Positions 8,619-16,824 are shown, counted from the first letter of the stretch. The stretch: 64,000 bases of DNA from Winogradskyella ursingii (GCF_013403975.1 NZ_JABFDH010000002.1:434001-498000), one strand, 5' to 3'. Numbers and translations: made by a program. The notes: generated by a model not told the origin, from the letters alone.

Positions 8619-9484
8619 AACAATCAAGCCACTCACAGCATCTTTTGTGGCTTACCGTTGCTACTATTTTTATAAGCACCTCTGGTGCTTTGGGCAAATA
8701 TATAGAAATGCCAGCACCTGCAATCATATGGTGGCGATCTGCATTTGCTACGGTTTTTTTGTTGGTTTTTTGTATCTACAGAGGCATTAATCTTAAAATA
8801 AACTCGAAAAAAGATAGGTGGACATTTGTAATAAGTTCAATCCTTCTAGGCGCGCACTGGATTACCTACTTTTATTCTCTAAAATTATCTAACGTTGCTA
8901 TTGGCATGTTATCTCTATTCACATTTCCTATAATTACCGCCATTTTAGAACCGTTATTTTTTAAAACAAAATTCGACCCAATGTATATTGTTTTAGGAAT
9001 AATGGTATTGCTTGGTATTTATATTTTAGCACCAGAATTAAATTTACAGAGTGGTCAACTTAAAGGGGTTTTGTTGGGTTTATTATCGGCAATCTGTTAT
9101 GCTCTCAGAACTCTGATGTTAAAACAACATGTTTCAAATTATAACCCAACAATGCTCATGTTTTATCAGGTTGTGATATTGACTTTTGTTTTAATTCCTT
9201 TTTTGTTTTTTATGGATACTTCCAACATAAAAACACAATTTCCATTCGTTTTATTACTAGCTTTACTGACCACGGCGATTGGACATACCATGTTTGTAAA
9301 CAGCTTAAAATATTTTAAAGTTAGTACCGCCAGTATTATTGGTAGTGCACAGCCCGTATTTGGAATTATCATGGCCTATTTATTTTTGAACGAAGTGCCA
9401 AGTACCAACACTTTTTTAGGTGGTACATTGATATTATTGACCGTTATTATTGAAAGCGTACGTTCTAAGAAAAAACCAAATTGA
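8615..9484 (+). CDS. DMT-superfamily (EamA) transporter
   Basis: A 289-residue membrane protein with about ten hydrophobic segments in two EamA repeats; the first repeat starts with ISTSGALGKYIEMPAPAIIWWRS and the second with GLLSAICYALRTLMLKQ. Members of this family export small metabolites such as amino acids or nucleosides; the substrate is unknown. Its ATG overlaps the mfd stop (ATGA), indicating co-translation with mfd. The pairing need not be functional. Confidence 0.85.
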   Translation: MKQSSHSQHLLWLTVATIFISTSGALGKYIEMPAPAIIWWRSAFATVFLLVFCIYRGINLKINSKKDRWTFVISSILLGAHWITYFYSLKLSNVAIGMLSLFTFPIITAILEPLFFKTKFDPMYIVLGIMVLLGIYILAPELNLQSGQLKGVLLGLLSAICYALRTLMLKQHVSNYNPTMLMFYQVVILTFVLIPFLFFMDTSNIKTQFPFVLLLALLTTAIGHTMFVNSLKYFKVSTASIIGSAQPVFGIIMAYLFLNEVPSTNTFLGGTLILLTVIIESVRSKKKPN

Positions 9485-9581
9485 ATGGTATGGCTCAATT
9501 ATTGAAGTCGTATTTTAATAAACCACTATGAATTTGAAATTCATAGTTTTAGACAATGAATGAAACTCATCTTAAAGTATG

Positions 9582-9665
9582 TTGTCATTCCGACAGAGCA
9601 TAGCGACGAGGAATCTCATAATTGTACAATCATGATGAGATTTCTCACTTCGTTCGAAATGACAA
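9582..9665. repeat. Dispersed palindromic repeat, family A (copy 1)
   Basis: Outer arms TTGTCATTCCGA and TCGAAATGACAA, and inner arms GAGGAATCTCAT and ATGAGATTTCTC, enclose a short AT-rich loop, so the whole 84 bp can fold into one long hairpin. It lies in the 273-bp gap between the DMT transporter and the TlpA-like gene and may also act as a transcription end. A degenerate relative is at 42232-42325 and a related but different hairpin at 13336-13403. Confidence 0.7.
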
Positions 9666-9694
9666 ATACTTGAAAAACTTTATAGAAACTAAAG

Positions 9695-9702
9695 TAACTT
9701 TA
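9695..9702 (+). promoter_or_regulatory. Candidate promoter for the TlpA-like gene
   Basis: TAACTTTA differs from TAnnTTTG only in the last base; TTG at 9670-9672 gives a 22-nt spacing to a -33 element. The predicted start of transcription is about 50 nt before the ATG at 9758. Confidence 0.4.
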
Positions 9703-9757
9703 ATAAAACTGTTATTTTTTTTAACCTTTAACTAGATAATAAAATAGTATTGTAATT

Positions 9758-11053
9758 ATGAAAAATTTAATGTTCCTGATTTTAATTTTTCCGCTTATAG
9801 GATTTACGCAATCTGTGAAGGGCACATTTACTCCAGCAGAGGATTTCACCTATGCCTTTTTATATAAAGCCACACCAGAAGGTGCTGATTATGTAGAACG
9901 CGGCAAACTAGATGGTTCAGGTGGTTTTGAAATTGAATTGGATTCTACAATTGGCGCAGGAATTTATAAAATAGTATATGCAGTGCCGGCTGAGGAAAAT
10001 AATTTTGATTTCATTTATGATGGAAAAGAATCCATTGCTTTTAATTTCAGCTTTGAAAATGGTGTAGAATTCACCCAATCTGAAGAAAACAAGCTTTGGA
10101 ACTCCTACCTGAAAAGTATGGAAATGGTGAACCAGACCATTAGTAATTATTATGCAAAAGATAATCTAGATAAAGAAGGTTTTACTTCCATATTTAAAGT
10201 TCTAAAAGACACGCAAAAGGCTTACGAAGAATCTGCCAAAGAAAAATTGGTAAATACATTTATCAAGGCCAACCGACCTTATATTCCGAGTGAATATGAA
10301 AATATAGGAACTTATTCAAAAAATCTAAAAGCTAATTATTTAAAGCATTTAGATTTTAGTGATTACATGTTACAGAGTTCCTCCTTTTTAGTGGATAGAG
10401 TGACGTCCTATGTGTTTAATATGGTGCAAAACCCAACGGATGACACTTACAAAACACATATAGATGATGTGGCTTTGGCCATTAACGAGGATAATGCAGT
10501 AATCAAAACCAGTCTTCTGGAAATTTTATGGCTACGTTTTGTGACTTTAGAAAATCATGATGTGGCCAATTATATCACTGACAGGTATTTATTGGATTTA
10601 GCAAATAAAACAGATAACAGAGTTTTAGCAGAAACCATTACCACTTACAAAAACACATCAATAGGAACTAAAGCACCAGATTTTAAGATTAAAAATAATA
10701 GTAACGAAACGAGCTTACATCAATTAACAGGTGCCGACCAATATTTGTTAATTTTTTGGAGCAGTGGTTGCGGACATTGCCTAACAGAATTGCCAATGGT
10801 TAAAAAACTTACAGCTAATAGACCCAACTTGAAAGTAGTTGCTTTTGGCCTGGAAGATGATGACACTAAATGGTCTGAGGAAATCAAAAACTATCCAGAC
10901 TTTATCCAAACTATCGGTTTGGGTAAATGGGAGAATCCTGTTGTAAAAACCTACGGTATTGGTGCGACGCCAAGCTACTTTTTACTGAGTAAGGATAAAA
11001 TTATCACTGCAAAACCTTATGATTTTGAGGAACTGAAAATGGTTCTGGAATGA
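9758..11053 (+). CDS. Exported TlpA-like thioredoxin-fold protein
   Basis: A 431-residue exported protein. A signal peptide (MKNLMFLILIFPLIGFTQ) leads into a beta-rich domain of the DUF4369-like type (residues about 20-100), a helical middle, and a C-terminal TlpA/ResA-type thioredoxin fold from about 300. The redox motif CGHC is at about 337-340, followed by the cis-proline segment GATPSYF. Such proteins reduce or isomerise disulfides in the periplasm. The active-site pair CGHC (instead of CxPC) suggests a higher redox potential, but this is inference. It is a single gene, followed by a hairpin and a convergent gene. Confidence 0.85.
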   Translation: MKNLMFLILIFPLIGFTQSVKGTFTPAEDFTYAFLYKATPEGADYVERGKLDGSGGFEIELDSTIGAGIYKIVYAVPAEENNFDFIYDGKESIAFNFSFENGVEFTQSEENKLWNSYLKSMEMVNQTISNYYAKDNLDKEGFTSIFKVLKDTQKAYEESAKEKLVNTFIKANRPYIPSEYENIGTYSKNLKANYLKHLDFSDYMLQSSSFLVDRVTSYVFNMVQNPTDDTYKTHIDDVALAINEDNAVIKTSLLEILWLRFVTLENHDVANYITDRYLLDLANKTDNRVLAETITTYKNTSIGTKAPDFKIKNNSNETSLHQLTGADQYLLIFWSSGCGHCLTELPMVKKLTANRPNLKVVAFGLEDDDTKWSEEIKNYPDFIQTIGLGKWENPVVKTYGIGATPSYFLLSKDKIITAKPYDFEELKMVLE

Positions 11054-11069
11054 TTTCAGTAAAAGAAAA

Positions 11070-11107
11070 ACGCCCAGCAAAACTCACGTTTTATCTGAGC
11101 GCTTTAG
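11070..11107. terminator. Probable bidirectional terminator
   Basis: AAACGCCCAGCAAAAC and GTTTTATCTGAGCGCTTT form an imperfect stem with a four-base loop between the convergent TlpA-like and lipoprotein genes. The stem has small bulges and the T-tract is short, so efficiency is uncertain. Confidence 0.55.
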
Positions 11108-11128
11108 AAACTAAATAACCAACCAAAT

Positions 11129-12079
11129 TTAGCTTCTTAAATTTGCTCTAGGGTTATCAACCTTTGGGCTTTTTTGTTTTCTCTTTTTAGGTTGATCTGT
11201 TTGTACAGAAGTTTTACCTTGTGCATCAGAAGACCTATAATATTGTATGTATCCTTTACCTCTAAACTCATATGTTGTACCAGAGTCTGCATGATAAAGT
11301 TCTACCGTACCATCATCAATAACGCTGAGTTCAAAAAATTCATTGTCAAAAAAGTCATAATCTAATGTTAATGTTTTTAGGTAGCTATTATTTGACACAT
11401 CACCTACTCCATATACACCTGTATAATCCCAAAATATATTATCCGGATTGCTCACATTGGCATCTTGCGAACTTCTAAAGGTTGAGTCGTTGCCACCAGA
11501 TAAAAACTGCAAATAGTTTTCTTCATCAAATTCGTTTAATGCACCAACATTACTCGTATAGCTTTTTTCCCAAGCCTCATATTCCTGTAAGAAATAATGA
11601 ATATTATCATAGAACACAAAATCATAATCAAATGTTGCTCTTTGGTAGCCTTCTAAAAAATAAGAGGTATCATTAAATGGGTTGTATAATTCAATGGTAT
11701 TATTATCAATTTGAAACACATCAAAGCTCTCAAAACCATCAATCACATGATCAACATCCAATATCATATCATAAGCATCATAGTTGCCAATTGGCACACC
11801 ATAACCATTGCCTTGGCTTCCAAATCCAACTAAATTGTTATTGGCATATAATTCACCGTTTCTAAATGACAGGGTAAAAGCAATTTGTAAAAAAGGTGTT
11901 TCACCAGAACCCAAAGTTTCATTGATGTCCACGTACCATAAATCGTATGAATTCAATAATTGATTCAATGAAATTGCAGGACTGTTATCGTTAATATTTA
12001 TCTCCTCAGTGTAACACGAGGTAAACAAAGTTGCAGTTAGTGCAAATCCTAATAGTAGTTTCAATGTCTTCATAATCAT
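11129..12079 (-). CDS. Conserved flavobacterial lipoprotein of unknown function
   Basis: A 316-residue protein with a lipoprotein signal (cleavage before Cys in TATLFTSCYTE). The mature part is rich in Asp, Asn and aromatic residues and shows two similar halves: each has an [E/D]LYxxxxGTxYxxxG-like strand (TIELYNPFNDTSYFLEGYQ and TVELYHADSGTTYEFRGKGY), suggesting a duplicated beta domain. The tail is basic (KKRKQKSP). From memory, homologues in Flavobacteriaceae carry the label 'nicotinic acid mononucleotide adenyltransferase'; no nucleotidyltransferase motif (HxGH, ISSTxxR) is present, so I do not adopt that function. A second ATG six bases into the gene could also be the start. Confidence 0.75.
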   Translation of the reverse strand: MIMKTLKLLLGFALTATLFTSCYTEEININDNSPAISLNQLLNSYDLWYVDINETLGSGETPFLQIAFTLSFRNGELYANNNLVGFGSQGNGYGVPIGNYDAYDMILDVDHVIDGFESFDVFQIDNNTIELYNPFNDTSYFLEGYQRATFDYDFVFYDNIHYFLQEYEAWEKSYTSNVGALNEFDEENYLQFLSGGNDSTFRSSQDANVSNPDNIFWDYTGVYGVGDVSNNSYLKTLTLDYDFFDNEFFELSVIDDGTVELYHADSGTTYEFRGKGYIQYYRSSDAQGKTSVQTDQPKKRKQKSPKVDNPRANLRS

Positions 12080-12296
12080 ACGTTTTTAATGTTTATATTT
12101 TTGTAGTTTCAAAACATGTGCCAAAAATTTATTTTAAACTTATCCTTCTGTTTTTTAGATAATTACAAGGACAAGAAGTGTTTTACCCGATAGTAGCTTA
12201 GTAAGTAAGTCGAGAAATCTGTGTTATTAATGAAATCGCATGCAGACATTGCTCGATGTGACTGAAAAAACTCTACATTTTACATAAAAGATTTCT

Positions 12297-12304
12297 TATT
12301 TTTG
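12297..12304 (+). promoter_or_regulatory. Promoter -7 element for gpsA
   Basis: TATTTTTG is a perfect TAnnTTTG match 23 nt before the gpsA ATG. The -33 region lacks a clear TTG. Confidence 0.5.
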
Positions 12305-12327
12305 AATCAGACAATCCATAATATTCT

Positions 12328-13329
12328 ATGAACAACCTCAAAAATTATGCAGTATTCGGCGCAGGAAGTTGGGCCACCGCAATTGTAAAGATGCTTTGCG
12401 AAAATTTGGATGAGGTCGGTTGGTACATGCGCAGTGTTTATACCAAAGAACACTTACTAAAAGAGCAACACAACCCGAGTTATTTGAGTTCGGTAGAATT
12501 TAAAACGGAGCAGTTAAAAATTAGCAACGATATTAATGAAATGGCCGAATGGGCCGATGTGCTCATTTTTGTAATTCCGTCTGCGTTTATGTATTCTGAG
12601 TTAGAAAAATTGACATTTGACATTACGAATAAAGTGGTGGTTTCAGCAGTAAAAGGAATTATTCCTGAATCCGGAAAATTGGTTGGTGAGCATTTTCATG
12701 ACATCTACAATGTTTCTATCGAAAATATTGCAGTCATTGCTGGTCCTTGCCATGCGGAGGAAGTAGCACTAGAACGTCTTTCCTATTTAACCATTTCATG
12801 TGCAGACCCCAAAAAGGCACAAGCCATAGCAGACAATTTATCGAGCGATTATATAAAAACCAAAATCAGCGATGATATCATAGGTACGGAATATGCGGTT
12901 ATGTTGAAGAATATTTACGCCATTGCTGCTGGAATTGCCCATGGTTTGGGCTATGGCGATAATTTTCAGAGTGTATTAATGAGCAATGCGATTCGTGAAA
13001 TGAAACGCTTTATTAAAAAGATGCACAAGATGAAGAGAAACATCAATAACTCAGCTTATTTGGGTGATTTATTGGTGACGGGATATTCTACATTTTCCAG
13101 AAATCGTATGTTCGGTAATATGATTGGAAAAGGTTACACCGTAAAATCTGCACAAATGGAAATGAATATGGTTGCCGAAGGCTATTATGCTACAAAAAGT
13201 GCTTACGAATTAAACTCTACAAACAAAAAGAAAACACGTTTACCGATTATTAAGGCGGTTTACGATATTCTTTACGAGAATAAAAATCCTAAGAAAGTGT
13301 TTGCCAAGTTGACCGATAAGTTGGATTGA
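12328..13329 (+). CDS. gpsA: Glycerol-3-phosphate dehydrogenase [NAD(P)+]
   Basis: Reduces dihydroxyacetone phosphate to sn-glycerol 3-phosphate for phospholipid synthesis. The Rossmann motif GAGSWA is at residues 11-16, the block VSAVKGI near 109 is the usual substrate-side motif, and the catalytic-lysine segment LKNIYAIAAGIAHGLGYGDN is near residue 195. The 333-residue length is normal for bacterial GpsA. It is a single gene with its own promoter; a repeat hairpin follows the stop. Confidence 0.93.
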   Translation: MNNLKNYAVFGAGSWATAIVKMLCENLDEVGWYMRSVYTKEHLLKEQHNPSYLSSVEFKTEQLKISNDINEMAEWADVLIFVIPSAFMYSELEKLTFDITNKVVVSAVKGIIPESGKLVGEHFHDIYNVSIENIAVIAGPCHAEEVALERLSYLTISCADPKKAQAIADNLSSDYIKTKISDDIIGTEYAVMLKNIYAIAAGIAHGLGYGDNFQSVLMSNAIREMKRFIKKMHKMKRNINNSAYLGDLLVTGYSTFSRNRMFGNMIGKGYTVKSAQMEMNMVAEGYYATKSAYELNSTNKKKTRLPIIKAVYDILYENKNPKKVFAKLTDKLD

Positions 13330-13335
13330 TCTTCA

Positions 13336-13403
13336 TTGTCATCCTGAACTTGATTTCTGAATCTCATCATAATGAATTACGCATCAAGTGCCGAATGACA
13401 AAT
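13336..13403. repeat. Dispersed hairpin repeat downstream of gpsA
   Basis: Arms TTGTCATCCTGAACTTGAT and ATCAAGTGCCGAATGACAA flank a loop containing GAATCTCATCAT. It is of the widespread GTCATCCTGAACTTG type and shares the outer TTGTCAT/ATGACAA ends with the copy at 9582-9665. It sits between convergent genes and may serve as terminator. Confidence 0.6.
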
Positions 13404-13429
13404 ACTAAGGTTATTGCAATAAACAATGA

Positions 13430-13451
13430 GATTTTTGCTTTCCCAGAATTT
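13430..13451. repeat. Degenerate short hairpin repeat, family C (copy 1)
   Basis: GATTTTTGCTTTCCCAGAATTT resembles the short ATTCCTGC-loop-GCAGGAAT hairpins at 33980-33999 and 35428-35449. It is degenerate and abuts the stop codon of the 131-residue gene. Confidence 0.35.
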
Positions 13452-13846
13452 TATTTCACTAATACCCCTTTCAACTGCATCAGTGGTAATTGCTGAAGCG
13501 CATTTTCATTAATCGTATTTTTTCTAAAAACATAAGTTTTATCAAACATTTGGCTGTCTTTAAAGAAGGTCACTTTAAAGGTGTTGTTCAATTCTAAAAC
13601 CTGTTCTTGGAGATATTCAATTTTGGCGTAGCTTCTTGCCGGCAACATAGTAATAGTGTGTCGCATCGGTGGTGTCATCTTCTTATCGTTATAACCTTGC
13701 GAAACAATAAGTACCGTTTCTAAATCTGCATCACTATTATTTATGATGTAGGCATTCCAATCTTGAGTATTATATTCTGGGTGTTGTTCTTGCACAACTG
13801 CTACGTGAACATCTTTTACTTCTGGTATTTTTATGTCTTTTTTCAC
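13451..13846 (-). CDS. Conserved hypothetical protein, 131 residues
   Basis: I do not recognise a characterised family. The protein is soluble, with no signal peptide or membrane segment; it begins MKKDIKIPEV and has a beta-rich pattern with NAYIINNSDADLETVLIV and ARSYAKIEYL. Small proteins of this kind in Flavobacteriaceae have, from memory, been mislabelled as phenylalanyl-tRNA synthetase subunit alpha, probably because they neighbour pheS; no synthetase motif is present here. The true pheS lies 1.5 kb further on. Convergent with gpsA. Confidence 0.7.
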   Translation of the reverse strand: MKKDIKIPEVKDVHVAVVQEQHPEYNTQDWNAYIINNSDADLETVLIVSQGYNDKKMTPPMRHTITMLPARSYAKIEYLQEQVLELNNTFKVTFFKDSQMFDKTYVFRKNTINENALQQLPLMQLKGVLVK

Positions 13847-13933
13847 TGGGTTAAAGTTAAGTGTTTTGATTTTATATTTAAAAAGGCGATCTTACCTGAT
13901 ATTCATTACTAAAAAAATTTTTATAAATCTTAA

Positions 13934-14506
13934 ATGGGCAAGTCTAAAAGAAAGAAAACGAGAAAATATAAATTGAACACTTCACTTATGCTTTCAATAT
14001 TAGCCATAATTATTAGCCTTGGTCAGCTGATTTTCACGATGCCATTTGTCTTAAAACAGTTTGAAAAAGTCGAGCTTAAAGCTACAGAGATTGAATTTAG
14101 TAAAGTCAAAAATTTAGATGTATTAAATACTTCTTTTATAATAATGAATACAGGTGAAAATACTGCTGACAATGTAGAACTTCAAATAAGAACATTCAAT
14201 GAAGACAAAGTAATATTTAATCCAGATATTTTTGAATTAATAAAAGGTGATAATACTAGCGCCCCAGTAAAAAATTTGATTTATAAGTGTGAAGCTATAG
14301 TTCCTAATGAAAAGGTTAGGGTTTATATAAAATCAAGTTATACAAACTATTTGGACTTCTATTCAATTGATACTCTCGAATACGAAAAACCCATCTCATT
14401 ACCAGAATATCAATATGGCCCTACAATTATATATTTAAAACATTCTCTTGGAAAGGTGAATATTAGAAGAAAAGATTCACTATTACTCAAAGAGGTAGTT
14501 TATTAA
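13934..14506 (+). CDS. Hypothetical membrane-anchored protein, 190 residues
   Basis: Not recognised. A basic N-terminus (MGKSKRKKTRKYK) precedes one membrane segment at about residues 17-37 (LMLSILAIIISLGQLIFTM), so the rest is likely outside the cytoplasm by the positive-inside rule. The soluble part carries the pattern FIIMNTGENTADNVELQIRT, which resembles the beta-sandwich (CARDB-like) domains that follow a short anchor. The codon use is AT-richer than in gpsA or pheS. It belongs to a repeat-bordered islet. Confidence 0.6.
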   Translation: MGKSKRKKTRKYKLNTSLMLSILAIIISLGQLIFTMPFVLKQFEKVELKATEIEFSKVKNLDVLNTSFIIMNTGENTADNVELQIRTFNEDKVIFNPDIFELIKGDNTSAPVKNLIYKCEAIVPNEKVRVYIKSSYTNYLDFYSIDTLEYEKPISLPEYQYGPTIIYLKHSLGKVNIRRKDSLLLKEVVY

Positions 14507-14547
14507 GATAATTAAAATTTAATTTTAAGGTAAAAAAAACATTAATA

Positions 14548-14946
14548 ATGAAATTCAAATTACTAATACTTTTTTTATTTATTTGTTTTTCAATATTCAG
14601 CCAAAACGACAGAATCTCAACCGTTGAAACCGTAGAAATCCTGAATAACAATGAAGCTGAAGCCTTATTTTATTTTCAAAATAATTGGAAACTTTTAAGA
14701 GAAAAGGCAGTTCAAAAAAACTACATCCATTCCTACCAACTTGTAAAAACACTATATACGAAAGAGACACCATTTCATTTAATGTTAATCACCACTTATT
14801 CCAATAAAGCACAATATGATAAAAAAGAAGCCCATTTTTCTGAACTCATTAAAGAAAAAGGTGCTTTAAAACTATTAAACGAAAAAGAACCTTTTGAATT
14901 TAGGAAGTCTGTTTTTAGTGTTGAAGGTGCTGAACATTTGGAATGA
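14548..14946 (+). CDS. Hypothetical exported protein, 132 residues
   Basis: Not recognised. A signal peptide ends near FSIFSQ (residue about 20), leaving a mature protein of about 112 residues. The mature part contains AEALFYFQNNWKLLREKAVQK and a TTYSNKAQYDKKEAHFSELI segment that looks like a small alpha/beta fold similar in style to ABM-type or dimeric ferredoxin-like proteins, but I see no diagnostic motif. It lies 41 nt after the 190-residue gene in the same direction and may be co-transcribed. Confidence 0.6.
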   Translation: MKFKLLILFLFICFSIFSQNDRISTVETVEILNNNEAEALFYFQNNWKLLREKAVQKNYIHSYQLVKTLYTKETPFHLMLITTYSNKAQYDKKEAHFSELIKEKGALKLLNEKEPFEFRKSVFSVEGAEHLE

Positions 14947-15055
14947 AACCCATCCCTAGCCCTTCCGAGGAAGGGAACTTTTATAATTGAAAATTTACAC
15001 CACAACTTCAAATTTTACAATTTCCACTATTGAGAGGGGATTAAGGGGTGAGTTT
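14947..15055. repeat. MITE-like repeat with degenerate terminal inverted ends
   Basis: The left end AACCCATCCCTAGCCCTTCC and the reverse complement of the right end GGGGATTAAGGGGTGAG are similar (both CCCxTxxxCCCTT-like). An inner perfect hairpin CCTTCCgaGGAAGG lies next to the left end. The unit is about 108 bp, starts directly after the stop codon at 14946 and resembles C/G-rich intergenic repeats common in Bacteroidota genomes. It carries no gene. Confidence 0.5.
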
Positions 15056-15071
15056 TGATTTTGAAATATTT

Positions 15072-15311
15072 TTAAGCTTTTTTAATCCTAAAATGAATAA
15101 TAAGAATTTGAATTAATACAATTATCCAATAAATAGGAAACCTAAAACAGGTATAGAGTAAATTAAAAGCATTATCTCCTGGATTTGAGTTCACTTTTAT
15201 TTCAATAAACATAGAAACTAAAGGAAATATGAGACCAAATAAAACATAAGAGAGCAGTTGGTATGCAACTATTAAAAACTTGAAATATATTTCAGAAAAT
15301 ATAATTCGTAA
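15072..15311 (-). pseudogene. Possible remnant of a small membrane protein gene
   Basis: This part of the 427-bp gap between 14946 and 15374 has an open frame on the minus strand from a stop at 15312-15314 to a TAA at 15072-15074, about 79 codons. It encodes two hydrophobic stretches (SYVLFGLIFPLVSMFIEIK and FPIYWIIVLIQILIIHFRI) and a basic end, a believable membrane-protein pattern. The only ATG is internal (15212), giving 46 residues; no ATG, GTG or TTG occurs upstream. Either the 5' end was lost or an unusual start is used. The remainder of the gap shows only AT-rich sequence, including three tandem ATTAAG units at 15320-15337. Confidence 0.35.
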
Positions 15312-15373
15312 TTATGAAAATTAAGATTAAGATTAAGTCAAAATATCCAAAATAAATATTGAAGAATTCCATT

Positions 15374-16393
15374 TTAAAGTGCACTCTTAAACTGCTCTAA
15401 AAACCTAACATCATTTTCACTTAGAAGACGAATATCACTAATCTGGTTCAATAACATGGCAATACGGTCAATACCCATACCAAATGCAAATCCTGAATAT
15501 ACTTTTGAATCGATGCCACAGTTTTCCAAAACATTAGGGTCTACCATTCCGCAACCCATAATTTCTAACCAACCTGTACCTTTTGTGATTCTGTAATCAG
15601 TTTCGGTTTCGAGACCCCAATATACATCTACCTCAGCACTTGGCTCCGTAAATGGAAAATATGATGGTCGCAACCTGATTTTAGATTTACCAAACATCTC
15701 TGTCGTAAAATATTGGAGCGTTTGCTTTAGATCTGCAAAACTAACGTCTTTATCAATATATAAGCCTTCAACCTGATGGAAGAAACAATGTGAACGTGCC
15801 GAAATTGCTTCGTTTCTATATACACGACCTGGTGAAATTGTTCTTATTGGTGGCTTGTTATTTTCCATGTACCGTACTTGCACAGAACTTGTATGGGTAC
15901 GTAATAAAATATCTGGATTGGTCTGAACAAAAAATGTATCCTGCATGTCGCGTGCTGGATGATATTCTGGTAAATTCAACGCTGTGAAATTATGCCAATC
16001 ATCCTCAATTTCTGGACCTTCACTCACATTAAAACCGATACGTGAAAAGATATCTATAATCTGATTTTTTACGATTGAAATGGGGTGACGCGCACCTATT
16101 GAGATAGGTTCTCCTGGTCGAGATAGATCGCCATAAACACCTTTTTCCTCTTCCTGATTTTCAAAGGCCACTTTTAAAGTTTCAACTTTATCTTCAGCGG
16201 TTTTCTTTAATTGGTTGATGGTCTGTCCAAACTCTTTCTTTTGATCATTAGCTACATTCTTAAATTCGGCAAAATACTGTTTCAAAAGTCCTTTTGATCC
16301 TAAATATTTAATACGGAATGCTTCAACCTCATCTTTGGATTGGGCTGTAAATGCCTCTGCTTCGGCAATGAGTTCTTTTAGCTTTTCTATCAT
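15374..16393 (-). CDS. pheS: Phenylalanine--tRNA ligase alpha subunit
   Basis: The catalytic subunit of the alpha2beta2 enzyme charging tRNA-Phe. It has an N-terminal coiled-coil arm (residues 1-90) that binds tRNA, then the class II core: HPISIVKNQI near 110, SARSHCFFHQVEGL (motif 2 region) near 200 and GFAFGMGIDRIAML (motif 3) near 312. The length, 339 residues, is standard. PheT is not adjacent, which is usual in this phylum. The ATG is 74 nt downstream of the preceding gene in the same direction, so co-transcription is possible. Confidence 0.95.
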   Translation of the reverse strand: MIEKLKELIAEAEAFTAQSKDEVEAFRIKYLGSKGLLKQYFAEFKNVANDQKKEFGQTINQLKKTAEDKVETLKVAFENQEEEKGVYGDLSRPGEPISIGARHPISIVKNQIIDIFSRIGFNVSEGPEIEDDWHNFTALNLPEYHPARDMQDTFFVQTNPDILLRTHTSSVQVRYMENNKPPIRTISPGRVYRNEAISARSHCFFHQVEGLYIDKDVSFADLKQTLQYFTTEMFGKSKIRLRPSYFPFTEPSAEVDVYWGLETETDYRITKGTGWLEIMGCGMVDPNVLENCGIDSKVYSGFAFGMGIDRIAMLLNQISDIRLLSENDVRFLEQFKSAL

Positions 16394-16467
16394 TTTCTTT
16401 TATGCTGTACCGACTTGTGCCGGAATTAATCAGTATCTTAAAATTGAATCTGCAAATTTATAAAATC

Positions 16468-16824
16468 TTAATCTATATACTCTGTCTCAACGAAATAATT
16501 CACAATGGCCTCTTTCATTAAAATGCTTTGTTCTCCTGCCTTAAGATGTGGTAATTGCGCTTTTACTTTATAATGTGGCCAGCCTTCATCATCAACAAAA
16601 TCAAACTCATAAAAACCATAAGGTTCTAAAACTTTACAAATAGCAATGTGCATTAAATCGAGTTTGTGGTCTTTTTTATATTCGCGATGTATCTGACCAA
16701 GCTCTTGAACACCAATAAGATATATAATGGAATCCAGATCCAGCTTGTCACCATCTGCAAATTGGTTAGAGAGCTTTTCCACCACCAATTCCCATCGTTC
16801 TTTTAATTCTTCGTCTCTTGCCAT
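16468..16824 (-). CDS. Conserved hypothetical protein, 118 residues
   Basis: A small acidic soluble protein of unknown function, starting MARDEELKERWE. Conserved-looking features are IGVQELGQIHREYKKDHK, DLMHIAICKVLEPYGFYEF and DDEGWPHYK. I chose the ATG at 16824 instead of an in-frame ATG ten codons upstream, because the extra residues read as leader and the protein starts naturally with a helix there. A consensus promoter lies at 16895-16902. From memory the family is widespread next to pheS or cvpA in Flavobacteriia; that linkage does not reveal its job. Confidence 0.7.
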   Translation of the reverse strand: MARDEELKERWELVVEKLSNQFADGDKLDLDSIIYLIGVQELGQIHREYKKDHKLDLMHIAICKVLEPYGFYEFDFVDDEGWPHYKVKAQLPHLKAGEQSILMKEAIVNYFVETEYID

